This document shows positions 8,182-16,563 of a stretch of 64,000 nt of DNA, one piece after another. The DNA comes from an uncultured Clostridia bacterium (GTDB lineage: Bacteria; Bacillota; Clostridia; Christensenellales; Borkfalkiaceae), in assembly GCA_930989535.1 (NCBI GenBank), contig CAKNLK010000006.1, positions 1 to 64,000 of the forward strand, read 5' to 3'. How positions within the stretch are numbered: the stretch's first letter is position 1; each line of letters starts with the position of its first letter. A model generated the notes under the pieces. The model did no database searches. It was not told the DNA's origin and saw nothing but the letters and a program-made list of their open reading frames with translations. Position numbers and translations under genes: made by a program.

Positions 8182-10280
8182 AGATAACCGTAGCGCCGAG
8201 CAGCGGCTTTTGCAAGGGGGTAAGCAACGCGGTGGACACCGCAATGCGCATTCATCCCGAAAATACCTATATCCTCGGCGAATTGATTCATAACCCGATT
8301 GTCACGGAGCAAGTCGCGCGGCGCGGCATCGTAACCGTAGAAAACGTGGACGAAGTGCCCGACGGTGCCACTCTGATTCTCCGCTCGCACGGTGCGGCGA
8401 AAGCAATCTACGAGGCTTGCAGCGCGCGCGGCATCCGCGTTGTAGACTGCACCTGTCCGTTCGTAAAGCGTACGCAAAACATCGTGCGGCACTATTCCGG
8501 AGAAGGGAGAACCATCGTCGTTATCGGGGAGAGGAAACACCCGGAAGTTGTGGGAATATGCGGCTGGTGCGAGGGCGATGCAATCGTGATTGACAGCGAA
8601 GATGACCGCGCCATCGAGGGTTTAAAGGGAAAAAATCCCGTCGTGGTCGTACAAACGACCTATTCAGAGCAAAAATTTGAAAAAATAATTAAAAATATTG
8701 AAAAAGTTTGCGAAAAAACAGTTGAGATTTTCAAAACAATTTGTTATACTACTAATAAGCGTCAAAGCGAGGCGGCCGAACTTGCGAAAAACAGCGATGC
8801 GATGCTTGTTATCGGCGGATTGAACAGCAGCAACACGAACAAGCTGTACGATATCTGCAGGCAGTATTGCAATACTGTGATTCGGTTGGCGAGCGCTGAC
8901 GAATTTGATGTCGATAAAATAAAAAAATTTAAAAATGTAGGCATTGTGTCCGGGGCATCGACCCCGCACACGCAGACGCAGGAGGTTCTTTTTAAGATGG
9001 AAAACAACACAGAAGTGAAAGCAACGAACGAAATGGAAGACGTCGTTGCCCAGATGGATAACGGACAGTCGAAATTAAAGAAAGGGCAGCTCGTAACTGC
9101 TATCATCTCTTCGGCCTCGGACGAGGGTGTGGCTGTTTTGTTACCGTTCTTCAAAAAGGAGATCCTGCTCGATAAAGACGAAATCGAATGCGAAGAGTAT
9201 AAGAAAGAGGATTTTGCAAGCAAGGTCGGCGAAGAAATCGAAGTTATGGTCGTTTCTCCCGCCAATCCCGTAAAACTTTCGCAGAAGATTATTTCCCAAA
9301 TTAAAGAGGAAGAGGGTAAAATCGAGGCAATCAGCAACGGCGAAGAGTTCGACGTTACCTGCACGGGCTTCAACAAGGGCGGCCTCACCGCTTCGATGGG
9401 CACATATTCCGTGTTTGTCCCCGCAAAGGAGATTCGCATGGGTTATGTGAAAGAGCTCGACAAATATGTCGGCAAAAAGCTCCGCCTGAAGGCTCTCGAA
9501 ATCAAAAAGTCCGACAGAAAGAAGGAAATCATCGCTTCTCAGCGCGTAATCCTCGAAGAGGAGAAAGCTGCGCGCGATATGGCGAAGGCTGAAAAAGAGG
9601 CGGAGTTCTTCGCGAACGTCCACGTCGGCGACGTTGTCGAAGGCAAGGTCGAGCGCGTTACGAATTTCGGCGCTTTCGTTTCCGTCAACGGATTCGATTG
9701 CCTCGCGCATATCTCCGATTTGTCCTGGTCGGGCGTGAAGAATGTGACCGACGTTTTGGAAATCGGCAAAAAATACGAATTCAAAGTTCTCAAAGTGGAT
9801 GAGGAAAATAAGAAAGTTTCCATCGGCTATAAACAGCTTCAGCCCCAGCCTTGGGACTTGGTCGCTGACAAGTATGCCGAAGGCGACGTTGTGCACGGCA
9901 AAGTTGTCCGCATCGTTCCGTTCGGCGCATTCGTTGAAATCGAAAACGGCGTAGACGGTTTGGTGCACGTTTCCCAAATCTCGCACGAGTGGTTGGAAAA
10001 CCCGACTTCCGTCCTCACGATTGGCGAAGAGATTGATGCGAAGATTCTCGTTCTCGACCCCGCCAACAAGAAGATGACGCTCTCGATTAAAGCGCTTCTC
10101 CCTGAACCCGAGGTCACGAAGGTTCGCCCTCGCCGCGAGGGTGAGGAGAACAGGGGCGACCGCAAAACCAGGAAGCCTCGTCAGCCCCGCGACAACAGGG
10201 ATGAAGACGAGTTCAGAGAATGGTCGGAAGGCGGCCTCGGCGGCGCTTCGATTGCTGAAATGCTTCAAAACAAGAACTAA
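8178..10280 (+). CDS. ispH: IspH reductase fused to ribosomal protein S1-like domains
   Basis: A 700-residue fusion. Residues 1-282 are 4-hydroxy-3-methylbut-2-enyl diphosphate reductase, the last step of the MEP isoprenoid pathway, with the three iron-sulphur cysteines at C12, C93 and C189. Residues about 305-650 hold four S1 RNA-binding repeats; the last two (GDVVEGKVERVTNFGAFV and GDVVHGKVVRIVPFGAFVEI) are canonical and the first two are divergent. A basic, arginine-rich tail follows. The start is GTG at 8178, overlapping the plsC stop, with an AGAGGGGACGG site. This fusion is known in Clostridia; S1 function is likely, but the proteins might be used as one unit. Confidence 0.93.
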   Translation: MKITVAPSSGFCKGVSNAVDTAMRIHPENTYILGELIHNPIVTEQVARRGIVTVENVDEVPDGATLILRSHGAAKAIYEACSARGIRVVDCTCPFVKRTQNIVRHYSGEGRTIVVIGERKHPEVVGICGWCEGDAIVIDSEDDRAIEGLKGKNPVVVVQTTYSEQKFEKIIKNIEKVCEKTVEIFKTICYTTNKRQSEAAELAKNSDAMLVIGGLNSSNTNKLYDICRQYCNTVIRLASADEFDVDKIKKFKNVGIVSGASTPHTQTQEVLFKMENNTEVKATNEMEDVVAQMDNGQSKLKKGQLVTAIISSASDEGVAVLLPFFKKEILLDKDEIECEEYKKEDFASKVGEEIEVMVVSPANPVKLSQKIISQIKEEEGKIEAISNGEEFDVTCTGFNKGGLTASMGTYSVFVPAKEIRMGYVKELDKYVGKKLRLKALEIKKSDRKKEIIASQRVILEEEKAARDMAKAEKEAEFFANVHVGDVVEGKVERVTNFGAFVSVNGFDCLAHISDLSWSGVKNVTDVLEIGKKYEFKVLKVDEENKKVSIGYKQLQPQPWDLVADKYAEGDVVHGKVVRIVPFGAFVEIENGVDGLVHVSQISHEWLENPTSVLTIGEEIDAKILVLDPANKKMTLSIKALLPEPEVTKVRPRREGEENRGDRKTRKPRQPRDNRDEDEFREWSEGGLGGASIAEMLQNKN

Positions 10281-10292
10281 AACGGATAAAAT
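10264..10292 (+). promoter_or_regulatory. Possible htpG promoter inside the ispH-S1 3' end
   Basis: TTCAAA (10264-10269), a 17-base spacer and TAAAAT (10287-10292). The start site would fall near 10299, so the following hairpin would sit at the very 5' end of the htpG mRNA as well as terminate the upstream operon. Confidence 0.4.
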
Positions 10293-10297
10293 AAAAG

Positions 10298-10321
10298 CCC
10301 CGCTTCGTTGCGGGGTTTTTG
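10298..10321 (+). terminator. Rho-independent terminator after ispH-S1
   Basis: CCCCGC (10298-10303) pairs with GCGGGG (10310-10315), followed by a T-run to 10320. The htpG start codon is only about 20 bases further on. Confidence 0.85.
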
Positions 10322-10340
10322 ATTATAAAGAGGTGTTAAT

Positions 10341-12200
10341 ATGGCTAAACAAGGTAATATTCGCATATCCAGCGAAAACATGATGCCCATCATCAAAAAA
10401 TGGCTCTATTCGGACAAAGACATTTTTCTCCGCGAAATCGTTTCGAACGGTATCGACGCGATTACGAAGTATAAAAAGCTGTCGGATATGGGCGAGGCTC
10501 CCGCCTTTGACGGGGAATTCTGCATTAAAATTTCCGTCGATAAGGACGCTAAAACTCTGACCGTCGAGGACAACGGTCTCGGCATGACGGAGGAAGAAGT
10601 CGAGCAGTATATCACGCAAATCGCCTTTTCCGGCGCGGCCGATTTTCTCGCAAAGTACGAAAAGGCGGGCGGCGACGGCATCATCGGTCATTTCGGGTTA
10701 GGTTTCTATTCCGCCTATATGGTCTCGGAGAACATCGAAATCTTCACCAAATCTTACCGAGAGGGCGCCAAGGGCGTGCATTGGGAATCGGACGGCGAAA
10801 GCACATACACGATTGAGGAGTGTGACATCGCCGACCGCGGCACGAAGATTGTAATGCACATTGCCGACGGTGAAAAGGAATTTCTCGAAGAGGGCACCAT
10901 CCGTAATCTCATCGAGAAGTACTGCTCCTTTATGCCGTACAACATCTATTTGAATTTTAAGGGGAAGGACGATAAGCCTATCAACGAAACTTCGCCCCTG
11001 TATCTGAAAAATCCGAAGGATTGCACGGAAGAGGAGTACAAGGAATTTTACCGCAAAACATTCCACGATTATCACGACCCGCTGTTTTGGATTCACCTCA
11101 ATATGGATTATCCGTTCCGCTTAAAGGGCATCCTGTATTTCCCGAAGGTCAACAACAAAGTGGAGCTCGAACGCGGGCAGGTCAAGCTGTATTGCAACCA
11201 GGTTTTTATTGCGGACAATATCAAAGAGGTTATCCCCGAATATCTCCTCCTTTTGAAAGGCGTAATCGATTGCCCGGATATTCCGCTCAATGTGTCTCGC
11301 AGCTTCCTGCAGAACGACAGGCAGGTGCAAAAGATTTCGAAGCACATCGTCAAAAAGGTTGCGGACAAACTCACGGGCCTGTATAAAACGAATACGGAAA
11401 AATACGAGTCCTGCTGGAATGATATTTCCGTTTTCGTCAAGCTCGGCTGCTTAAAGGACGAGGATTTTTATTCGAAAGTAAAAGATATCATCATCTTTAA
11501 GGACTTGGACGGCAAGTATCGGACGCTCGAGCAGTTTACCGGCACCGCGGAAGACAAGGCTGCGGAAGCGCCTGCCCCCGAACAGAAGCCCGACGGGGAA
11601 GAGGAAAAGAAAGAGGTAAAGGAACCCGCGACCGTCTATTATGTTTCGGACGAAGTCGGTCAGGCGCAATATATTTCGATGTTCAAATCGGCAGGGCTGA
11701 ACGCCGTCGTGTGCGATACGTTTATAGATTCGCACTTTATCAGCTATCTCGAATTTAAAGAGACCGGCAAATATAAATTCCTGCGCATCGATGCAGACGT
11801 CGACGCCGCTTTAAAAGCGGACGGACAGACGGACTGCAAGGAGTTGGAAGAGGCGTTCAAGGCGGCGCTCAAAAATACGCAAATCGCCGTCAAAGCGGAA
11901 AAATTCAAGAGCGAATCGGTCTCCGCGATTATCAATGTTTCGGAATATTCCCGCCGCTTCGGTGAAATGAACGCATTTTACGGCATGGCCGGCGCCGATA
12001 CCGACAGGGATATGACGCTCGTCATCAATACGGCGAATCCCGTAGTAGCCGCATTCACTTCGCTCGACGACGAAAAGAAAAAGTTTGTCGCCAACCAAAT
12101 CTATTATTTAGCGATGCTCTCCTATAAAAAGCTGACGCCCGAGGAGATGAAAGATTTCTCCGACAATACGGAAGCTCTTTTAAAACAATATATAGGATAA
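10341..12200 (+). CDS. htpG: Chaperone HtpG (Hsp90 family)
   Basis: A 619-residue Hsp90. The N-terminal GHKL ATPase domain contains IVSNGIDAI (the ATP-coordinating NxxDA motif), VEDNGLGM and GHFGLGFYSAYMV. The middle domain follows, with ERGQVKLYCNQVFI and LNVSRSFLQ, then a C-terminal dimerisation part. An acidic, alanine-proline linker (about residues 400-425) interrupts the middle domain and is not a usual conserved feature. It is an ATP-driven cytosolic chaperone. A GAGGTG site precedes the ATG; the gene stands alone between two terminators. Confidence 0.95.
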   Translation: MAKQGNIRISSENMMPIIKKWLYSDKDIFLREIVSNGIDAITKYKKLSDMGEAPAFDGEFCIKISVDKDAKTLTVEDNGLGMTEEEVEQYITQIAFSGAADFLAKYEKAGGDGIIGHFGLGFYSAYMVSENIEIFTKSYREGAKGVHWESDGESTYTIEECDIADRGTKIVMHIADGEKEFLEEGTIRNLIEKYCSFMPYNIYLNFKGKDDKPINETSPLYLKNPKDCTEEEYKEFYRKTFHDYHDPLFWIHLNMDYPFRLKGILYFPKVNNKVELERGQVKLYCNQVFIADNIKEVIPEYLLLLKGVIDCPDIPLNVSRSFLQNDRQVQKISKHIVKKVADKLTGLYKTNTEKYESCWNDISVFVKLGCLKDEDFYSKVKDIIIFKDLDGKYRTLEQFTGTAEDKAAEAPAPEQKPDGEEEKKEVKEPATVYYVSDEVGQAQYISMFKSAGLNAVVCDTFIDSHFISYLEFKETGKYKFLRIDADVDAALKADGQTDCKELEEAFKAALKNTQIAVKAEKFKSESVSAIINVSEYSRRFGEMNAFYGMAGADTDRDMTLVINTANPVVAAFTSLDDEKKKFVANQIYYLAMLSYKKLTPEEMKDFSDNTEALLKQYIG

Positions 12201-12204
12201 CGGA

Positions 12205-12244
12205 GTTAAAGGGCCGGGCGGAAAATTCCGCCCGGCCCCTTAAC
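12205..12244. terminator. Bidirectional terminator between htpG and the amidohydrolase gene
   Basis: A 19-bp stem (12205-12223 with 12226-12244, one mismatch). The stem ends in A/T pairs on both sides and serves both convergent genes. The minus-strand stop codon lies inside it. Confidence 0.75.
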
Positions 12245-13250
12245 GTTGCCCGAATAAAAATTTTGCCCGCACGTCTTCCCGAAATGCCGTGCGCGACGGG
12301 TTGCCTTCCGCCCGCAGAATCCGTTTATCGCCGAGGCAGAATACGGACGACCAAATCGTATCAAAACCGCAACTTTTCGGATAGGCGCACAGAAAGCCGA
12401 ACTTTCCGGCCAGCAGATTTTTAGCAAATTCCAACGGTTCGCCGCGCCGACTGCGGAAAGCCCGCTCGCACGTAGCTGCTCTCTCCGACGAAAAATAGGG
12501 GCCGTGCTCGACGGATGAATGCGGTTTCATGTCTGCGCTCAAAAATTCATTGGTTATATAGACAAACTCTCTGTTATTGTCGATGTTTAGCTGCGTTGGG
12601 CAACATTCGCAGGCCGCCAACTCGCCGGAAGCATCGGCGAGCAGAATATTGCACGCCGACGCAACGGGCAAATCCATTAAAAGCGACAGCGCCTCCGATA
12701 CACATTCCGCGCTCTCCAACAGGTATCGCACGATAAACATAGAATTGAATCCCGGCCGTATTTCATTTGGATTCGGCGGCACGAAGGTCATGGCGCAGGC
12801 AAATCCGCGCTCGTTTACGCCTTCCTCTCCGTTGATAAAGGAAGAAGTGTTTAGCAGAAATTTATATCCCGTATCGGTCGGCTGATAGAGGGCGCTGCAG
12901 GACAGCTTCTTTAAAAAGGGAGGCAAATCGTTGTTTCTTCCGAAATATACCTTCCCGCCGTTCCGAAAAGCGAAGGCGGTACAGCCGCGGACATCGTAGC
13001 AGCATCCCATCGTCATCAACCAGGCGGCGAGCCGCTCAGCAGGAAAGCGCATTGCCTCCGCCGCGCCGCAGATTTCTTCGCGCACCGCAGGAAAGCGTTC
13101 GAACAGAATTTTTTGCGATGCTAATCCGAACTCGCGCTGGAAATCGTCCAATTCGGACAGCGCATACAAGTTTTGCCCGCCTGCCTGAAGCGCTTTTCCG
13201 ATTTTAAAGCCCATATCGCGGTGCAACCCGCGCAGGCGCATATGATACAT
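12240..13250 (-). CDS. C45-family Ntn hydrolase (linear amide hydrolase / acyltransferase-like)
   Basis: A 336-residue protein similar to acyl-CoA:6-aminopenicillanate acyltransferase and related N-terminal nucleophile amidohydrolases. The probable nucleophile is C90 in RGCTAFAF, which becomes N-terminal after self-cleavage in this family; GRNNDLP follows about 17 residues later as in relatives. There is no signal peptide, so it is probably cytoplasmic. The start at 13250 is chosen because AAAAGGAGGAA lies directly upstream; the upstream open frame to 13457 runs through the promoter and is not coding. Substrate unknown; candidates are N-acyl amino acids, bile-acid-like amides or small peptides. 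It is a single-gene unit. Confidence 0.8.
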   Translation of the reverse strand: MYHMRLRGLHRDMGFKIGKALQAGGQNLYALSELDDFQREFGLASQKILFERFPAVREEICGAAEAMRFPAERLAAWLMTMGCCYDVRGCTAFAFRNGGKVYFGRNNDLPPFLKKLSCSALYQPTDTGYKFLLNTSSFINGEEGVNERGFACAMTFVPPNPNEIRPGFNSMFIVRYLLESAECVSEALSLLMDLPVASACNILLADASGELAACECCPTQLNIDNNREFVYITNEFLSADMKPHSSVEHGPYFSSERAATCERAFRSRRGEPLEFAKNLLAGKFGFLCAYPKSCGFDTIWSSVFCLGDKRILRAEGNPSRTAFREDVRAKFLFGQR

Positions 13251-13271
13251 AAATATTCCTCCTTTTCCGTC

Positions 13272-13300
13272 AGTGTAAAGGAATAAAAATTTTATGTCAA
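13272..13300 (-). promoter_or_regulatory. Promoter of the C45 hydrolase gene
   Basis: On the minus strand, a perfect TTGACA (13300-13295), a 17-base spacer and TACACT (13277-13272). It is divergent from the nadK promoter about 70 bases away. Confidence 0.7.
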
Positions 13301-13368
13301 GCAAAAGAGCGCGCCGCGCGGCAATAATAATTTTGAAGAAGTAGCGCCGCAAAAAATCCCGTTTTCGA

Positions 13369-13397
13369 TTGCATAAATGTATAAAATATTGTATAAT
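13369..13397 (+). promoter_or_regulatory. nadK promoter with no leader
   Basis: TTGCAT (13369-13374), a 17-base spacer and TATAAT (13392-13397). Exactly six bases separate the -10 from the ATG at 13404, so the predicted start site is the A of the start codon. No ribosome-binding site is present. Confidence 0.65.
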
Positions 13398-13403
13398 ATG
13401 GGC

Positions 13404-14213
13404 ATGAAAGTCGGTATTTTCTGTAATAAGGCAACAAAAAAATTCGAGTCCGTGCAAAACAAGCTGCTTCGTCTGCTACGTGAGCGCGGAGTCGAGTTTG
13501 ATACTTATTTCCGCGTCGAAGAAATCGGCGACGTCGATGTTCTCTTCGTTTTGGGCGGAGACGGCACGATTTTGAAAGTGGCGATAGAAGCAGGGCGGCG
13601 CGGAATCCTTTTGCTCGGAATCAATGCGGGCAACCTCGGATTTTTGACGGAATTTGAAGGGGACGAGGCGAAAAAGGCGGTCGACTTGCTCTGCGGCGGA
13701 GAATATGCGACGGAGAGCCGGAGCGTTTTGGAAATTTCCGTAAGCGGCAGAAAATATTATGCGCTCAACGACGCCACATTCCATCGCCACTACGACGAAT
13801 CGGTCGACAACAATGTCGTGGCGCTCGCCGCCGAAATCGACGGCAAGCGCGTGGATAAAATCGTCGGCGACGGCATCATCGTTAGTACGCCGACCGGTTC
13901 GACGGCGTATTCTCTCTCGGCCGGCGGCTCGATTCTGACGCCCGATTTGGCGGCATTTATCCTCACGCCCGTGTGCGCACACTCTCTGCACAACCGCCCC
14001 GTGGTCTACGCGGATACGAGCACTCTGCGCATCTTTTTGGCGGAGGAGGAAGCCGCGCTCACGCTGTACTGCGACGGCAGATACATCGGCTTGATTGAGC
14101 GAAGCGACGAGGTAATTCTGCGCAAAGCGGATTTTTCCGTCGGGTTCATTAAACGGCCGGACAGCAATTTTTTCGATAAACTACTCTTTAAATTAAACAA
14201 GTGGAGCGAATAA
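13404..14213 (+). CDS. nadK: NAD kinase
   Basis: A 269-residue NAD kinase. It contains the catalytic GGDGT motif (51-55), NLGFLTEF and the NAD-binding loop TPTGSTAYSLSAGG. It makes NADP from NAD and ATP in the cytoplasm. The start at 13404 gives the canonical N terminus MKVGIFCNK; an in-frame ATG at 13377 lies upstream of the -10 and cannot be used from this promoter. The lack of any ribosome-binding site together with the adjacent promoter suggests leaderless translation. It heads a nadK-argR-recN operon, an order well conserved in Firmicutes. Confidence 0.93.
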   Translation: MKVGIFCNKATKKFESVQNKLLRLLRERGVEFDTYFRVEEIGDVDVLFVLGGDGTILKVAIEAGRRGILLLGINAGNLGFLTEFEGDEAKKAVDLLCGGEYATESRSVLEISVSGRKYYALNDATFHRHYDESVDNNVVALAAEIDGKRVDKIVGDGIIVSTPTGSTAYSLSAGGSILTPDLAAFILTPVCAHSLHNRPVVYADTSTLRIFLAEEEAALTLYCDGRYIGLIERSDEVILRKADFSVGFIKRPDSNFFDKLLFKLNKWSE

Positions 14214-14214
14214 G

Positions 14215-14667
14215 ATGATGCGAAGCGGAAGACATGCGGCTATCTTGGAAATAATCTCGTCCAACGAGATTGAAACCCAGGAGGAACTCTGCGAGGAGCT
14301 GAACAAGCGCAATTACAGCGTTACCCAGGCGACCGTCTCGCGCGATATTAAAGAACTTCGGCTCTTTAAAGTCGCGGGAAACGAAAAAAAATACAAGTAC
14401 GCCTACATCGACGAAGGCAACAACAAAATTTCCCCGAAGATGCACAATTTGTTCCGCGAGTGCGTACTTTCCATTCGCGCGGCGATGAACCAGGTCGTCG
14501 TCAAAACGCTGCGCGGAAACGGAAGCAATGCGGGCATGATTGTCGACAAACTCAATCTTCCGGAGATTGTCGGCTCGATTGCGGGCGACGATACGTTGCT
14601 GATTGTCGCAGAGTCGGAAGAAAAGGCGAATATCGTCGTCGAAAAACTGAATGAATTTTTGAAATAA
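14215..14667 (+). CDS. argR: Arginine repressor
   Basis: A 150-residue ArgR. The N-terminal winged helix-turn-helix contains SVTQATVSRDIKEL; the C-terminal hexamerisation and arginine-binding domain contains GNGSNAG and the acidic IAGDDTLLIV stretch. It represses arginine biosynthesis genes when arginine is abundant and can activate catabolism. It begins one base after the nadK stop, with two adjacent ATG codons as possible starts, and recN follows 5 bases after its stop. The position in nadK-argR-recN is typical for Clostridia and Bacilli. Confidence 0.93.
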   Translation: MMRSGRHAAILEIISSNEIETQEELCEELNKRNYSVTQATVSRDIKELRLFKVAGNEKKYKYAYIDEGNNKISPKMHNLFRECVLSIRAAMNQVVVKTLRGNGSNAGMIVDKLNLPEIVGSIAGDDTLLIVAESEEKANIVVEKLNEFLK

Positions 14668-14672
14668 GAAAT

Positions 14673-16364
14673 ATGCTCGATAAACTTACCATTAAAAACG
14701 TCGCGCTAATCGAAACTGCGGAAATCGATTTCGGGGCAGGGCTCAACGTCTTGTCCGGCGAAACGGGTTCCGGCAAATCGGTTATTTTGGACAGCATCAA
14801 TTTCGTGCTCGGGGCAAAAGCGGATAAAAGCATGATTCGCCACGGCGAAACCGAATGTTCGGTATGCGCCGTGTTTCGCTGCGGCGAGGCGGTACAGGCG
14901 CTTTTAAGCGATATGGGGCTCGACGCCGACGAAGAGGTAATCGTATTCCGGAAATATAAATCGGACGGGCGCGGGGATATCAAGGTCAACGGCAATCCCG
15001 TAAACGCGGCGATGCTCCGAAAAATCACCGCGCACCTGGTCGACGTACACGGCCAAAGCGAGCACTTTTATCTGTTGAGCGAGGCAAACCAGCTTAAGGT
15101 GATTGACGGCGCCGCCGGAGCGCCTTTGTCCGCGCTGAAAGATAAGCTGTCGGAGCTTCTGCAAACGCGCCGCGCTCTGAACGAAAAGAAAAAGGCGTTG
15201 GGCGGCGACGAAGCGGAGCGCGGCCGCCGATTGGATATTTTAAAGTATCAAATCGACGAAATCGAAAGGGCCGACCTCAAGGAGGGGGAAGAGGAGGCTT
15301 TGAGCGCAAAAAAGAATTTCTTTGCGAACGCCGAAAAAATCGCGCGGTCGCTCGCGGAAGCCGCCGAATACATCCGCGGCGACAACGCTGCCGTCGACTG
15401 CCTGAACGGCGCGCGGCGCGCCTTTTCGGACGCAGCCTCCTTCGGCAAAGATTACGCAGCTCTTGCCGAGCGGCTGGAGAGCGCCGCATTGGAAGCGGAA
15501 GACATCGGCGAAACGCTCGCCTCGCTGGCGGATACCGTCTATTACGACGAGGCGGAGGCCGAGGAGACAGAAAACAGGCTCGACCTCATCAAATCCCTGA
15601 AAAAGAAATACGGCAAATCCGTCGCGGATGTGCTTCGCTTTGCCGAAAAGATCGGCGAAGAGTACGACCTCTTGCTGCATTGCGACGAAGAGTTCGCGAA
15701 ACTGACGAAGGAGACGGCGCAATGCGACGCCGCCATCCACAAGCTGTGCCTTGCGATAACTGACGCGCGCAAAAGCGCGGCTGACGGTTTTTGCAGGCGC
15801 GTCACGGAAGAACTGAAAACGCTCAACATCAAAAATGCGCAGTTTTGCGCGGAATTTTCTCCTTACACCGAAGAGGACACGAAACATATTTCCGGCGACG
15901 GAGCCGACCATATGCAGTTCCTCTTTTCTGCAAACAAGGGTGAACCGTTAAAGCCGCTGAGCAAAGTGATTAGCGGCGGCGAGATGAGCCGTTTGATGCT
16001 CGCCATAAAGACGCGCATTTCCGATACAAACGAAATCGATACGTATATTTTTGATGAAATCGACGCCGGCATCAGCGGAGCGACGGCAAAAACGGTCGCC
16101 GAAAAGTTCGCGGATATATCCAAGACAAAGCAGATTATCGCCGTATCCCATCTGGCGCAGATTGCGGCGATGGCCGACGAAAATTTCCTCATTTCCAAGG
16201 CGGAAACGGCGGACGGAAAGACGCTGACCAATATAGTCAAGCTCGACGGGGAAGGGAAAAACGCAGAGCTTATCCGCCTGCTCGGCGGAACAGGCTCGAG
16301 CGGAGCGGCGCGCGCTTTGGCGAACGAACTCATCCGCGAATGTGACGCCTACCGCGGCCGATAA
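14673..16364 (+). CDS. recN: DNA repair protein RecN
   Basis: A 563-residue SMC-like ATPase. It contains Walker A GETGSGKSV at about residues 29-37, a long central coiled-coil region, the ABC signature ISGGEMSRLMLA and Walker B YIFDEIDAGISG. RecN acts early at double-strand breaks, holding DNA ends during recombination repair. It follows argR by 5 bases with only a weak binding site (AATAAGAA), so coupling to argR translation is likely. A strong terminator ends the operon at 16426-16454. Length is normal for the family. Confidence 0.95.
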   Translation: MLDKLTIKNVALIETAEIDFGAGLNVLSGETGSGKSVILDSINFVLGAKADKSMIRHGETECSVCAVFRCGEAVQALLSDMGLDADEEVIVFRKYKSDGRGDIKVNGNPVNAAMLRKITAHLVDVHGQSEHFYLLSEANQLKVIDGAAGAPLSALKDKLSELLQTRRALNEKKKALGGDEAERGRRLDILKYQIDEIERADLKEGEEEALSAKKNFFANAEKIARSLAEAAEYIRGDNAAVDCLNGARRAFSDAASFGKDYAALAERLESAALEAEDIGETLASLADTVYYDEAEAEETENRLDLIKSLKKKYGKSVADVLRFAEKIGEEYDLLLHCDEEFAKLTKETAQCDAAIHKLCLAITDARKSAADGFCRRVTEELKTLNIKNAQFCAEFSPYTEEDTKHISGDGADHMQFLFSANKGEPLKPLSKVISGGEMSRLMLAIKTRISDTNEIDTYIFDEIDAGISGATAKTVAEKFADISKTKQIIAVSHLAQIAAMADENFLISKAETADGKTLTNIVKLDGEGKNAELIRLLGGTGSSGAARALANELIRECDAYRGR

Positions 16365-16425
16365 CCGGCATTGTGCAAAACCCTTTTGGCGAAGAATTTT
16401 AACTTATTTTTAACTGCAACCATTT

Positions 16426-16454
16426 AAGAGCCGCGCCTTCGCGGCTCTTTTTTT
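16426..16454 (+). terminator. Terminator of nadK-argR-recN
   Basis: AAGAGCCGCG (16426-16435) pairs with CGCGGCTCTT (16440-16449) around CCTT, followed by an unbroken T-run. Confidence 0.92.
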
Positions 16455-16563
16455 ACAGAATTTGTCGTTTTTTCGATAGAAAATCCTGTCATGGAAATTT
16501 TTTCTCCGCATAATCGGCCGCGCTTTTACGCAAAGTAAGGGCATACGGTAATCGGAGGAAATT

